64,000 nucleotides of DNA, taken from NCBI GenBank assembly GCA_964036195.1, contig CAXIWS010000864.1, positions 1-64,000 of the forward strand, given 5' to 3'. Below, one piece after another: positions 44,987 through 55,466 of the stretch (its first letter is position 1; each line of letters opens with the position of its first letter). Origin of the DNA: Sphaerolaimus hirsutus. Lineage: Eukaryota > Nematoda > Chromadorea > Monhysterida > Sphaerolaimidae. The position numbers and the translations under genes are program-made. The notes under the pieces were generated by a model. That model was not told where the DNA came from. It saw only the letters and a list, made by a program, of their open reading frames with translations, and made no database searches.

Positions 44987-45004
44987 ACCCTGCTCGCTGC
45001 GCCA
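44987..45004 (-). promoter_or_regulatory. Primer-binding site, tRNA-Ser(UGA)
   Basis: The plus strand ACCCTGCTCGCTGCGCCA matches the 3' end of animal tRNA-Ser(UGA) including CCA. The element strand therefore begins TGGCGCAGCG directly after the 5' LTR, an 18-base complementary primer site. Confidence 0.85.
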
Positions 45005-46304
45005 TGTGATGAAGCCACCGAAGTCAGCGTCTTCTACCACCGAATCCGGCTGCTTCAAGACCGTAGTGAGAAACGGCCTTTAGAGTGGTTGATTTCCCGT
45101 TGTTGCCGAACGTCCACTTGTCGACAGCCAAGTTGAGTTTATTTCGTAGTTGTGTGTTGAAAAAAAGGGGTTCGAATTGTTTCAGGTACTTTATTTCGAT
45201 CAGATACAGCGTGTTACAAAAGCGCAAAGTCTAGCGAGCTTCCTAATCGAAGTTTCTATCGCTAGCTTATTTTCGTTCAGTAGCTTGGGGTCCGCAGACT
45301 GAAGTAAAAACTTCCAAAGTAGCTAAGACACGGAAATCACGTATAGAAAAACAGTTACAGTAATTTTCTAATACAAATGCACAAATAAGTCACAAATGTA
45401 ACAATAAGACACATTTTACCGAAACAGTTGGCTTATTTTACGCGTGCATACATTCAAATAATTATGGTAAAGAAATACCAGGTACAAATTGGGTTAATAG
45501 AAAACTATTAATCTTACGAGGTGCGAAGTCGGCAAACTTGGCCGATTTACTAATTTGCTTCAATTTGTCAGAAAACATTGACGCACATTGGAACTAATAA
45601 AATAGGGCTTGAAACTGTAAATAGTAGTGTAAATGTTCCTAATGACATAAATAGAGCAGGGTATATTCGATATAATAATAATAATCACTCCTGGAAACGT
45701 ATATTTCATAATTGGCAAATTGGGACTTATTCGAGGTAAATGGGTATATTAATTGAGCAGGGTCTATAATATATTCGGCTTGAGCAGGGTATTAAATATT
45801 AAGTAAATATAAATATAAGTTGTGAGCAGGGTTACAATAATTATGCCTACGCGAAGGGCTTCGTAAATACATACAGTGAATGCTAGTTGCATACAGGGCA
45901 CTATTTCTCCATTAGGACGCTGGCCTAGATAATTACGCAGCACGTAAATATTTACAAGATTTGACTTTTGTAAACTGCAAGTAAACTAGGTAAATGTATA
46001 TATAATAATAATCAGAAAATTACGGCGAGTTGAATGAGCCTAATTTCATATTAATACACCTAATAATAACATATTTGACCTTTTGACCTAAACATTTCAC
46101 ATAAACCTATCAATAACCTATAAAATGCTTTCCTAATTGAATATTCTCCATGGATACGTAATAAGTATAGGAATTACAATTTGCGTGGTAAATAAATATA
46201 GTGCATGAAAAGTAAATTAGTGCAAATAAATAAATGTGCGAATATGAGCCTAATTATCAATTCTCTGTATTTCTTTATCCATCCATTTTGCCACGGTCAG
46301 CACA
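45005..46304 (-). mobile_element. 5' LTR of BEL/Pao element, 1300 bp
   Basis: Same length and same ends as the 3' LTR at 33732-35031. The short frame inside both LTRs (MRFCNTLYLIEIK...) is a coincidental ORF present in both copies. Together with the intact polyprotein this indicates a recent insertion. Confidence 0.95.
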
Positions 46305-46309
46305 CTTAT

Positions 46310-46470
46310 GGTAGTGTTGGGGGGGGGGAAGATGTTTTGCGTCGCTACCGTAACCTAGTTTTGCGTCATGGTTAAGTGATTGAAAACAGGGGAATTTTGT
46401 GTTTGGGTGGGGACTTTTGGAACGAGTGTAGCGCACACCTTATTTCCTCATAGGTTCAAAGGCCCTGATA
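46310..46470. mobile_element. Right part of the TIR element split by BEL/Pao
   Basis: Mirrors 33437-33660: GCGTCGCTACCGTAACC, then GGAACGAGTGTAGCGCACACC and CATAGGTTCAAAGGCCCTGA at the end. See the left part. Confidence 0.7.
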
Positions 46471-46738
46471 GGTAATTTTTGTGGCTTTTTTTATGGAATG
46501 ATAGAAGAGGCATTTTTTATTGAAATATTGATAGGCAAAAAAATACAGGCCAGACGATGGCATTACATGCATTTTTTCACAGATTTTTTCTGAAAATCAC
46601 TAGACACATTCTCCAAATATTTGGACTTTGTCTGGGTGGATTTTGAAACTGCAAATTTCTGCACGGTACATTTGAATGCGGCCTCATGCATTCTGCGTGG
46701 GGTGGGCGGAGCGTATTTGAATTTTTAAATACGGTATA

Positions 46739-47056
46739 TTATAAAGGTAGTACATTATGCATGAGTCCCGACCTTTTTTGAATTTTGTCATGCCTATGGT
46801 GTTCGACAAGAGGGGTGGTTATTTTTCTTTTTTGGGCAGAATTGCCTTTTTCTACAAGTTTGTCGACATGACGCCAATTAAATTGCACAAAGGGAAGCAA
46901 TTCCCTCGGTATTTTCAGGGGCTCATGCGAAAAGCACCCTGTGCAAATCAGATATGGGACATGTAGCATGGGCCGATTTTTCTTGGTGCCCTCACAATAC
47001 TTGCACCTGGAAAATTGGGGGGGTGAAAATGAGTTTTTATAATGGAAATGATTCAT
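46739..47056 (-). CDS. Possible small zinc-ribbon protein, 105 residues
   Basis: An open frame starting at ATG 47054-47056, overlapping by two bases the stop TGA of the upstream gene. It has a paired-Cys motif, RCKYCEG...LICTGCF (about residues 17-40), and a basic, His-containing C terminus. The Cys pattern recalls zinc ribbons at the C termini of some DDE transposases, but no other transposase feature is present. Eukaryotic genes rarely start this way; it could be a further exon of the upstream gene or a chance frame. Confidence 0.35.
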   Translation of the reverse strand: MNHFHYKNSFSPPQFSRCKYCEGTKKNRPMLHVPYLICTGCFSHEPLKIPRELLPFVQFNWRHVDKLVEKGNSAQKRKITTPLVEHHRHDKIQKRSGLMHNVLPL

Positions 47057-47467
47057 AAATAAGTGGGATTATCAACTGACGTGTGGATAATTTCACCGTT
47101 TTCCGTAATCACACACTGATTTTTGAGTGTGAAGTTCATGAAATTGTCCATGGACCGCCTATTTTCCGAATTTTCTGCCAATTCATTGCGGTCCAATATT
47201 TTCAAAACTTTGCAAGACCAGCCGACAATATTGTCGGGCATGTCTCCTGCACATGCAACGTTTACACGGTTTTTATTTTGTGGCGGGTGTAACCTTGGTG
47301 ATGTTAAAAGAGAACAAACTTGTAAGATATTCTGCATCGATATAGTGTCGACACCTTTGTGCAAAATCAATGACTGTTTCTCTTGATTTTGCAGGGTCGT
47401 CTCTATATATGGGGTGTGTGAATGCAAAATCCATGTTTTCCGGTATTTTTATTCTAAATTTGGGCAT
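47053..47467 (-). CDS. Two-exon gene, 113 residues, unknown function
   Basis: Exon 1 is 47320-47467, starting MPKFRIKIPENMDFAF; exon 2 is 47053-47246. A 73-bp intron GTTTGTTC...GTGCAG joins phase 1 to phase 1 (148 plus 194 nucleotides, 114 codons). The product is hydrophilic with a conserved-looking block NIVGWSCKVLKIL. No domain is recognised. It follows the gene at 47584 by only 117 bp on the same strand, as in compact virus-like gene clusters. Confidence 0.55.
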
Positions 47468-47583
47468 GGTTTTGCCATCTCTAAGGGGGCTGGGGCGGCG
47501 GCGTCCCAGCAAATATAAATCTGTTTGAGCGAATGCGAAAGAAAATGAAAGTGTAAAACATGGGGGGCAGTGAACAATAAAAA

Positions 47584-48202
47584 CTAACTATCTTGATCGT
47601 GCAATAATTTTTTGACACAGGTGGAAATTAGTGTGTCAATTTGCGATGGTGTGAGTGTCAGTCCTAAGTGTTCCATGAATCTTTTTGGAACATAAATATT
47701 CACTTGGGTCTGTTGCACATCCTCTGCAACCACCGTTTTGAAAATCTGAAAATTCCCCCCACATACCGCAGATGACACAAGGACGACCGATGTGATGAAG
47801 AACGAGCGAACAAACCTCTATCTGCACGGCCATGCCATTATGCTCCAGCTGTATTTTGCCCGTGTCGGGCAGGATAGTGGATTGGATTGTGGCCTGGGGG
47901 TGGTCCCAAATCCTATAAAATGTCAAATAAAGTGTCAAAATTCATGTAAAATATCATGTAAAATATTACATTTCATGATTTTTGCCAATAAAACAGGTAA
48001 ACTTTCATGAAAAGTGACATTTTCATGACCTTTTACATGACTTTTGACACTTTGTTCCACGTTTTACAGGGTTTGGGACTGTGACCAGGCTATAAACAGC
48101 TGTTTTGAGAGGCTGTTCATGGAAAGTGAGAGGTTGTGATTCCTCATCTTTATGTAGTTGGGATTTGGATTTTTTGTTAATGTACAATTTCAGTGATGTC
48201 AT
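47584..48202 (-). CDS. Three-exon gene, 118 residues, unknown function
   Basis: Exons 48086-48202 (ATG 48200-48202, MTSLKLYINKK), 47816-47893 and 47584-47745 total 357 nucleotides, exactly 119 codons. All three junctions are phase 0. The first intron is a TIR-bearing introner-like element. The product is a small, mostly soluble protein with an amphipathic C-terminal half (VPKRFMEHLGLTLTPSQIDTL). I do not recognise a family. An upstream non-coding or coding exon is possible because an acceptor-like CACCAG|G lies near 48221. Confidence 0.55.
47894..48085 (-). mobile_element. TIR-bearing intron (introner-like), 192 bp
   Basis: Ends CTGGTCACAGTCCCAAACC and CCTGGGGGTGGTCCCAAATC continue into CTRTAAAA and AAAGTGTCAAAA (about 40 bases of imperfect inverted match). 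Donor AGCCTG|GTCAC and acceptor CCCCCAG|GCC at the outer edges, phase 0 on both sides. Confidence 0.85.
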
Positions 48203-48329
48203 TTTGAAATGGGCCACCCTGGTGTAGTTTTGTACATCGAAAGTTTTCCTATGTGCGAAAATGTAACTGAACGGATCATGTTTTTTACCGGCAATCTTCT
48301 GTAGGTTTTTGCGAAAAATTCAATATGGC

Positions 48330-48880
48330 GGACTTTTTGTCGGAGGGGAGGGGTGGTAAAATTGCAACGGTCCGTCTCGTCAACTTTGTGCATCAGATTG
48401 CTTTAGGGAGGGGGGTGTTGCAAAAAACAGGTTTACCTGTCATGGAAAGATTGGAAATGTTTGGGGCGTACTGCGCGCTGCGCTCGCTCAACTGCGTTAC
48501 AAGTTATAATTAGGTTTGTTTTGGTAAACTATATGTCTTTGTGTTTAGTCCAACCAGGAGCCACGTTAATTTTGTCCTTTTTGGGGGTAAAACTGTTTTG
48601 TATGATTTTTGTAAAAACCTAATGTACATCAAAAATACAATGTTCTGACATATAAGTCCATTATTATTGATTTCATCATATCTTGTTAACATTGCTTCAA
48701 AAATAATGGGCAATTTAAAATGGATTAACTTTTAAAAACGTAGGTTTATGTGGCCTTGAGAACGCTCCATTTTGGCGGGTGATAGGGCGGACAAATTACA
48801 TGACTTAATAATGTGACAGGTCCGCAAAGTTGACGAGACGGACCGTTGCAATTTCCTCACCTCCCCCACCCCCCACAAAA
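48330..48880. repeat. Inverted repeat element, no gene
   Basis: A 40-base block around GCAACGGTCCGTCTCGTCAA at 48341-48389 recurs inverted at 48822-48866. The intervening 430 bases are AT-rich without a coding frame. Probably a miniature transposon, with ends and duplication not defined. Confidence 0.6.
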
Positions 48881-49024
48881 ATAACTTTGTCGGTAAAATC
48901 TGATTAAATGTCATAGAGCATGATATGGCCTTGACGCCATCAAGTTTCGATACCTTCTAATGTCCCCGCCCATATGCATACAATGTCATTGTAATTAAAG
49001 CTACCTCTATCGCATCTATTGAAA

Positions 49025-49187
49025 ATGCCCCCATGGGATATTATTTTTCCATGTCGATGTTTGAGGTGGGCTAGATTGTAGTATTACCCAATGTAAACAA
49101 ATGTCAATTCCATATATAAATAATGATTGAAACTAGGTATACTGTTTAAAACATCAACATTGAAAAATAATATCCCATGGGGGTATT
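49025..49187. mobile_element. Small foldback/miniature element
   Basis: GCCCCCATGGGATATTATTT at 49027 and its inverse at about 49152-49186 form ends of about 33 bases on a 160-bp AT-rich element. No duplication was recognised. Confidence 0.65.
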
Positions 49188-49499
49188 TTGATGAAAAAAG
49201 ATATGTGCTGGAAATCTGGCTTTTGCTGGTTGATTTTCGGCCATAGTGTAGAAACAAACGTATGTTGTTAACGTTTTAAATTACATCGATTACATCCAGT
49301 GAAAACGTTTTTACTTGCATTTTATAAAGACGATAAAAATGTTTTAAATAAATAAATAAATAAAATCATCGATAAAACGGTTTTTGTAGACTTAAAATGT
49401 ATTTAATATGTTTGCTTGTTTTTGTTTCGCTGTGATGTTTTTCAAAGTCAATTGAATAAGATATCTGTTAAAATTGTGAGAAAAAAATCAAGCAAATAT

Positions 49500-49690
49500 G
49501 TTATAAAGACAACGACGAAAAACGCGGCAAACTTAAGCAGCTGACTATAAAAATATGTGTAAAAAGACATCTGAAAAACGCACCGAACTTAAAGCAGCTG
49601 ATTATAAAAATATTTGTAAAAAGACATCTGAAAAACGCACCAAACTTAAAGCAGCTGATTATAAAAACACATGTAAAATGACATCATTAT
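49500..49690. repeat. Tandem repeat, about 58 bp x 3
   Basis: Three units containing AAACTTAAAGCAGCTGA, TTATAAAAA and AAAAAGACATCTGAAAAACG. Confidence 0.75.
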
Positions 49691-50510
49691 GAACATGTTA
49701 AGAGGTTAGAAAAAGAACGTATTTACGTTTACGTTTCTGGTAAACTTTTTTGTTTCTGATGTTTATATTTTTTATGTATTTTCAGAAATCAAGAGTTTTT
49801 TTAATTGACACTTGTAAAAAAAACGTAAAATTAGAAAACGTTTACGTTTACTTTTGAATGTTCGACGTTTTGGAATAAACTGTGGTAGGGGTTTAGCGCG
49901 CTTTGGTGAAATATAAGGTTTGACTGGTATTTTTGGGGGGATATTTTTCAAAATTTTTGGCTGTTGAAATAATAACCGGTTTTTGAAAAAATCGTACCCC
50001 CCAAAATAAGACAAAATTAGTAAACAGCTCAAATCAGACGGTATTTAAGGGCCTGTCGACGTCGATGGGCGGCACAGTGTCACTTTGGGCTGGCGGTGCA
50101 GTGGAACCTCGACCATTTCTGCATTAAGGTGTAGAGAAAGGTGATTGTTCCTACACATGTTTATTTCCACATTTTTTCTAAAAGCTTAAAAATGAGCTTT
50201 AAATGTGTTTGTGTTTTCCACAATTAGTTTCGGTCAACTATGATGATCATCTCATTGTAGAAAACTCAAATGTATTTTAAGCTGATTTTTGAGTTTTTGA
50301 AAAATCATGTGAAAACTGATGTATGTAGGTACAATATGATGTTGATATAAGTGATTTTCACATGGTTTCTCATATTGATTTAGAATCATATACAAGATTT
50401 TTTCACAGACCGTTGGAATTTTGATTTTCTTCATTCATTGCCTCCACATACATGCGATTCATGTTCATTATCACTTCGGCCCTCATGTCGTTTTTTTGTT
50501 TTTGCGCCGC
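49691..50510. other. No gene seen
   Basis: AT-rich sequence with repeated ACGTTTACGTTT words near 49720-49850. A minus-strand frame at 49772-50032 has no support. Confidence 0.35.
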
Positions 50511-50519
50511 CCGGTAGGA

Positions 50520-51155
50520 AGGAGATTCCTGAATGTTTGGGGGGTTTTAGGGGGTTGTAGGCCGATTTTTTACCTCGGGGGTCGATAGATAGGTGAACGG
50601 TCTCCGGGATAGATAGATAGCGGGGCGGTTTGGGGGGAGGGGGTTTTAGGGGGTTGTAGTCCGATGTTTTACCTCGGGGATTGATAGATAGTTGAACAGT
50701 CTCCGGGATGGATAGATAGCGGGGCGGTTTGGGGGGAGTGGGGTTTTAGGGGGTTGTAGGTCGATTTTTTACCTCGGGGGTCGATAGATAGCTGAGCGGC
50801 CTTCGGGATAGATAGATAGTGGGGCGGTTTGGGGGGAGGGGGTTTTAGGGGGTTGTAGGCCGATTTTTTACCTCGGGGGTCGATAGATAGGTGAACGGTC
50901 TCCGGGATAGATAGATAGCGGGGCGGTTTGGGGGGAGGGGGTTTTAGGGGGTTGTAGTCCGATGTTTTACCTCGGGGATTGATAGATAGTTGAACAGTCT
51001 CCGGGATGGATAGATAGCGGGGCGGTTTGGGGGGAGTGGGGTTTTAGGGGGCCGTAGGCTGATGTTTTATCTCCGGGGTCGATAGATAGGTGAACGGTCT
51101 CCGGGATAGATAGATAGCGGGGCGGTTTGCGGGGTTTTAGGGGGTCGTAGGCCAA
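50520..51155. repeat. Minisatellite, about 99-bp unit with three-unit higher order
   Basis: Six units of about 99 bp containing GGGATAGATAGATAGCGGGG, GGTTTTAGGGGGTTGTAGG and TTTTACCTCGGGG. Variants recur every third unit (units 1 and 4, 2 and 5 are nearly identical), so a block of about 297 bp was duplicated. Confidence 0.85.
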
Positions 51156-51422
51156 AAAGTTTCCATATAATATCTGAATTAGGTAAACTAACGGTCATGC
51201 TTGTTGTTGGTACCTGAAAGGTACTGTCAAAAGCATCGTTCACCCTTTCGCTCACCGTCGACGTTGGCACGTTTTGTCTACGTTTTTTCAGAATGTATAC
51301 ACTGTGAACATGATACTCATAGGGCGAATATGTTTTATGTCTCATATTTGAAGTGTGCCAATGATGATGAAAGATGTAGTTTTGTATAAAAGCTGATACA
51401 TCGAATGTTTACATATAGAAAC

Positions 51423-54400
51423 TCACAATTGCGCTCTTTCTGGGTCATTGGCCACATTTCTATATCCTTTCACATATATTTTATATCCAAAAAACATGCC
51501 AATGGTGAGGACCAGGGGTGAGTCCCAGGTCCTGTAAAGTGTGAAGTAAAGTGTGAAATGTAAAGTCAAATGCAAAGTCTATGTTTATCAAAATAAAAAT
51601 GATGTTTTTTATTGCTGAACTTTGCATGATGACATTTTACACTTTTCTTTACATATTACAGGGCTTGAGACTGTTACCAGGGTGCTGCAGCCAAATAGAA
51701 GGATAAAACCAAGCATAATCATTTGGTTCTGAAAAGTTGAAGTGCAAGATTATGTTTTATTTTTAGATGTTTTTTACATTTACCAAATTACTTTGTGCAA
51801 ATGCGCGATTTTGCCATCCAGTTCCACACAAATAGTATTTTCGAATGTGACCATTTTCTCTTCAAAACTTTGTCTGATTGTGTTTTCTTTCATACCATGG
51901 GACATTTTTTCAGTGACCTTTGACATGCCCAGTGGGTTTTCAGTGACTTTTGACATGTCCAGTGGGTTTTCAGTGACTTTTGACATGTCCTGTGGGTTTT
52001 CAGTGACTTTTGACATGTCCAACAGGTTTTCAGTGACGTTTGAGATGCCCTGTGGTTTTTCTAAAGAGGTTTTTGTCCCCATATCATTCATCATTTTCAG
52101 TGAAGGCAGTTTGATGCTTTCTGTTTGGTGCTGTGTTTTGGTCAATGTGCTAGGTATCACTGTGGAAGTTATAGATACTGCATTCATTGTGGGCTTTTCT
52201 GTCACACTTGTTAAATATTGCACAATGCCATCCATTTTGTTTCTTATTTTTTCAAATTCATTTGCCCACAATTTGTCGCATGTGCATTCCAGCTGTGTTT
52301 TGAAAGCAACATTTTTTGTGGGAAAAATAAATAAATGTGAAATGTGTAGACCTTTGCCATTGTGGTTTTTAGTTCCAAAAAGCCATCACACATGGATGTA
52401 AATGTACATTGTACTGTGTGATTCACATATTTAATGTTTTCATTCATAGAAATCTGCAAATGTTCAATGCTATGTTTGTAGATGGTGCTTTCATACAAAG
52501 TTTAAATAAAAAAATACCATGCTGTTTTGGACATTCCTATAATTCTCTGTCAAGTGAGATGTTATTGGATTGATGTGTTTTTCAAAGATCCTTTCAATTT
52601 TATCCAAATATGTCTGCATTTTGTTTTCCAATGTCTGAATTTTGTTTTCCAGTCTCTCATAGTACATACCATGGTCCTATAAATTAATAAAATTAAAATA
52701 GGGATCTCATTACATTGTATTTATAAAAAAATATATACATACCAAGGTTGCAGCCACTGTTGGAGAAGTGCCAATATTGTTTTGCACCTGCAACTTTTCC
52801 ACAATGTGCACAGCATGTTTTTCCATCATGGTTTCAAGTTTGTTTTCAATGTTAGATTCCATTGAATTAACATTTTTCAAAATGTTAGCATCACTGCTTA
52901 TCAATTTTGTCAGCTTTTCCACAATGTGCACAGCATGCTTTTCCATCATGGTTTCAAGTTTGTTTACAATGCTAGATTCCATTGAATTAATGCTTTTCAA
53001 AATGTTAGCATCATTGTCTATCAATTTTGCCACTTTTTCATTGCCACTTATGCATTTATTTGAAATCTGGGGACCACTTTCACATGTGATAAAATGAAAA
53101 TCAAAAAGTAAACGTAAGATGAAAACATATATAAATGGTCAAAAAGTTTTTTTATTTGCCTTTTGACCATTTATATATGTTTTCATCTTACATTTACTTT
53201 TTGATTTTCATTTTATCACATGTGAAAGTGACACCTGCTCAACTGTACCCAAAAGCTGCTTAGAGATGTGGTCACTGTTTTGATTGGTGCTGGTGCAATT
53301 TGAATTTTTTTCCAGCAATTTTATGCTGCTTTCCATCTTTAACAGAATGTTGCTTTCAAACTGCTTTAGTTTTTCATGTGTTTTGACACTCTCCCCATCA
53401 AGTAGTGTGGAAATCTGTTTGTCTAAGTGGCATTTATCTGCTTTTTCAATAATAGACATGTCAAAATTCTTGAGTTCATCCAGTTTTTTCATTTGCTCAA
53501 CATGTTGAGTGACCATTTGTTTTTGTTGTGTTGAAATGGCACTTTGTATTTTTTCCATACCTTCACATGTGTGTACCTACGATTGACCAAAACACATACC
53601 ATTGCAGTGAAAATCCACAATCTAAAAACTAAATTAAAATAAACAAACTGCTTTAGACATTGTCACAGTGTCTCCTGGCATTGTCACATAATATTCCATG
53701 TCATATTGGATTGTTGGTGTTGTTCTTCTCAGTGGGGTGGTTGTGCTGCCAGGTGGGCCGGTGGTGCTGTCAGTTGAGTCGATTGTGCTAGCAGGTGGGG
53801 GTACAGTGCTAGCAGGTGTTGATGTTGGCCAGGTGTCCAGTTTGAACGGCAGGTGTGTGGAGGGTTTTTCGGGGTTGTCGGTTTTGCATTCTATCAGAGT
53901 GTTCGGTCCAATGCTGGAAATATGCGGTCTATTTCGAGGAAATACGGTAGGTAGGTGAAAAATAAAAACCCTGGGGCTTATTTCTAGGAAATACGGCAGG
54001 TAGGTGAAAATTAAAAACCCTGGGGCTTATTTCAAGGAAATACGGTAGGTAGGTGAAAATTAAAAACCCTGGGGCTTATTTCGAGGAAATACGGTAGGTA
54101 GGTGAAAATTAAAAACCCTGGGGCTTATTTCGAGGAAATACGGTAGGTAGGTGAAAAATAAAAAACCCTGGGGCTTATTTCGAGGAAATACGGTAGGTAG
54201 GTGAAAATTAAAAACCCTGGGGCTTATTTCGAGGAAATACGGTAGGTAGGTGAAAATTAAAAACCCTGGGGCTTATTTCGAGGAAATACGGTAGGTAGGT
54301 GAAAAATAAAAACCCTGGGGCTTATTTCGAGGAAATACGGTAGGTAGGTGAAAATTAAAAACCCTGGGGCTTATTTCGAGGAAATACGGTAGGTAGGTGA

Positions 54401-54998
54401 AAATTAAAAACCCTGGGGCTTATTTCGAGGAAATATGGTAGGTAGGTGAAAAAATAAAACGTCTGGGGCGCATTTCGAGGAAATATGGTAGGTAGGTGAA
54501 AAAATAAAACGTCTGGGGCGCATTTCGAGGAAATACGGTAGGTAGGTGAAAAAATAAAATGTCTGGGGCACATTTCGAGGAAATACGGTAGGTAGGTGAA
54601 AAAATAAAATGTCTGGGACGTTTTTCGACATTCGAGGATTTACACTATCGTTTTTGAAACATAAAAAATAGAATTGGGACGGTTTCAGAGGTGGGGGAGG
54701 TCTCAAAGGGGGTACTTTTTCAAGAAAATGAATCATGACGTTGTTCATGGCAAAATTAAAAAAATCCAAAAACCACATAAAACACAAAACACATGTAAGA
54801 CACCTACCGTGGTTTCAACTGCACATGTAGATTGCAAAATTCTGCAGGTAATAGCAGCTTGCGGGCCACACCCCACTCGCTCTTTATTCGGTCAACTCTG
54901 AAGTTCCCTTTTGTGAAACTTTCGCTGGAACACTGTATTACCCCTGTCGAGTTGTCGGGGCACTGGCAAAACGTACAAATGCTCTGATATGCTGCCAT
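51423..54998 (-). CDS. Coiled-coil protein with Cys-rich head, Thr-rich stalk and C-terminal membrane segment
   Basis: Ten exons: 54808-54998, 53649-53913, 53600-53621, 53235-53560, 52743-53066, 52518-52676, 52352-52453, 51792-52292, 51678-51728, 51423-51512. The total is 2031 nucleotides, exactly 677 codons, with junction phases consistent throughout. Residues 1-65 carry CTFCQC-type cysteines and an NST sequon. Residues 80-150 are Thr/Ser/Pro-rich, like a mucin stalk. Residues 155-480 are long heptad repeats with two near-identical copies of LETMMEKHAVHIVEKL. Next comes a tandem MSKVTENPLD repeat (near 570), and then a hydrophobic helix (about 635-660) with a short charged tail. There is no N-terminal signal, so it may be tail-anchored. 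Two introns are introner-like. Overall shape resembles a stalked surface protein, but no family is recognised. The final junction needs a non-AG acceptor. Confidence 0.6.
51513..51677 (-). mobile_element. TIR-bearing intron (introner-like), 165 bp, splitting a membrane helix
   Basis: Ends CTGGTAACAGTCTCAAGCC and CCAGGGGTGAGTCCCAGG run on into CCTGTAA and AAAGTGTRAAATG. Collapsing the element joins CTG to GTC in frame and restores one uninterrupted membrane segment. The flanks CACCCTGGT and CACCCCTGGT look like a target duplication. The outer 3' edge is TG, not AG; the nearest AG (TTTACAG|GAC) would shift the frame. Confidence 0.8.
53067..53234 (-). mobile_element. TIR-bearing intron (introner-like), 168 bp, near-perfect palindrome
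   Basis: Ends CAGGTGTCACTTTCACATG and CTGGGGACCACTTTCACATG. The inverted match extends about 75 bases on each side, so the intron is almost entirely a hairpin around AAAAAAACTTTTTGACC. Donor GAGCAG|GTGTCA and acceptor CCCCAG|ATT at the outer edges, phase 0. Confidence 0.9.
53930..54640. repeat. 49-50 bp minisatellite in the first intron of the coiled-coil gene
   Basis: About 14 copies of a unit containing GAGGAAATACGGTAGGTAGG, TGAAAAT and CCCTGGGGCTTATTTC. The last copies (from about 54440) switch to a GTCTGGGGCGCATTTC variant. On the minus strand each unit contains CCTACCTACCGTATTTCCTC; the open minus-strand frames are repeat artefacts. Confidence 0.9.
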
Positions 54999-55008
54999 GG
55001 TGTAGCCT

Positions 55009-55466
55009 ATGTTTTTCAAAATTTCGAAATATTTATGGGAAGAATGCCAAAAGTAAAAAAAACGTACCCAACAGGGTCAAAGCGGTAAAAAATATCGGCC
55101 GGTACATTTTTTAGAAACTTTGATTGTATTTAAGATTTGTTTGATGTTTAGTTTTGTATTCCGGAAAAAACGTATTTGTGGCGTTTCTTTACAGCCGATA
55201 AAACCGGTATTTGAAAATTGTTTTTATTTTCGTTGAGCGAAAGCGAGGTTTGTTTAGGATACTTGTCATTACATAGTACATTTGTCTGTAGGTATGTTAC
55301 ATTCCTTTTTTGAGCGAAAACATTCTTACATATTCATTGACATTATATTTATTATCTGGTTTAGTTATTCTACGTTTTGAGTGGGGTGAGCATATGTGAC
55401 TTGTTTTCTAAGGGTTTACAGAACACTCCATTCTTCCCATAAATATTTCGAAATTTTGAAAAACAT
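55009..55466. promoter_or_regulatory. Mirrored 5' regions of two divergent genes
   Basis: A 38-base block including CCCATAAATATTTCGAAATT precedes both start codons in opposite orientations (55009-55046 for the minus gene, 55429-55466 for the plus gene) and continues into similar coding sequence. The 380 bases between form a head-to-head intergenic region that probably holds both promoters. No TATA box is obvious. Confidence 0.6.

Noticed and set aside
46739..47056. PiggyBac-type transposase C terminus
   Set aside because: The two Cys pairs recall its zinc ribbon, but the remaining Cys/His ligands and the DDD core are absent. Kept only as an uncharacterised small protein.
50520..51155. CRISPR-like array
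   Set aside because: Units are contiguous 99-bp minisatellite copies without unique spacers, in a eukaryotic context.
54355..54787. Minus-strand protein with FHLPTxFPRN repeats
   Set aside because: Translation of the 49-50 bp minisatellite inside an intron. It has no start or splice support, and the unit is equally repetitive in non-coding copies.
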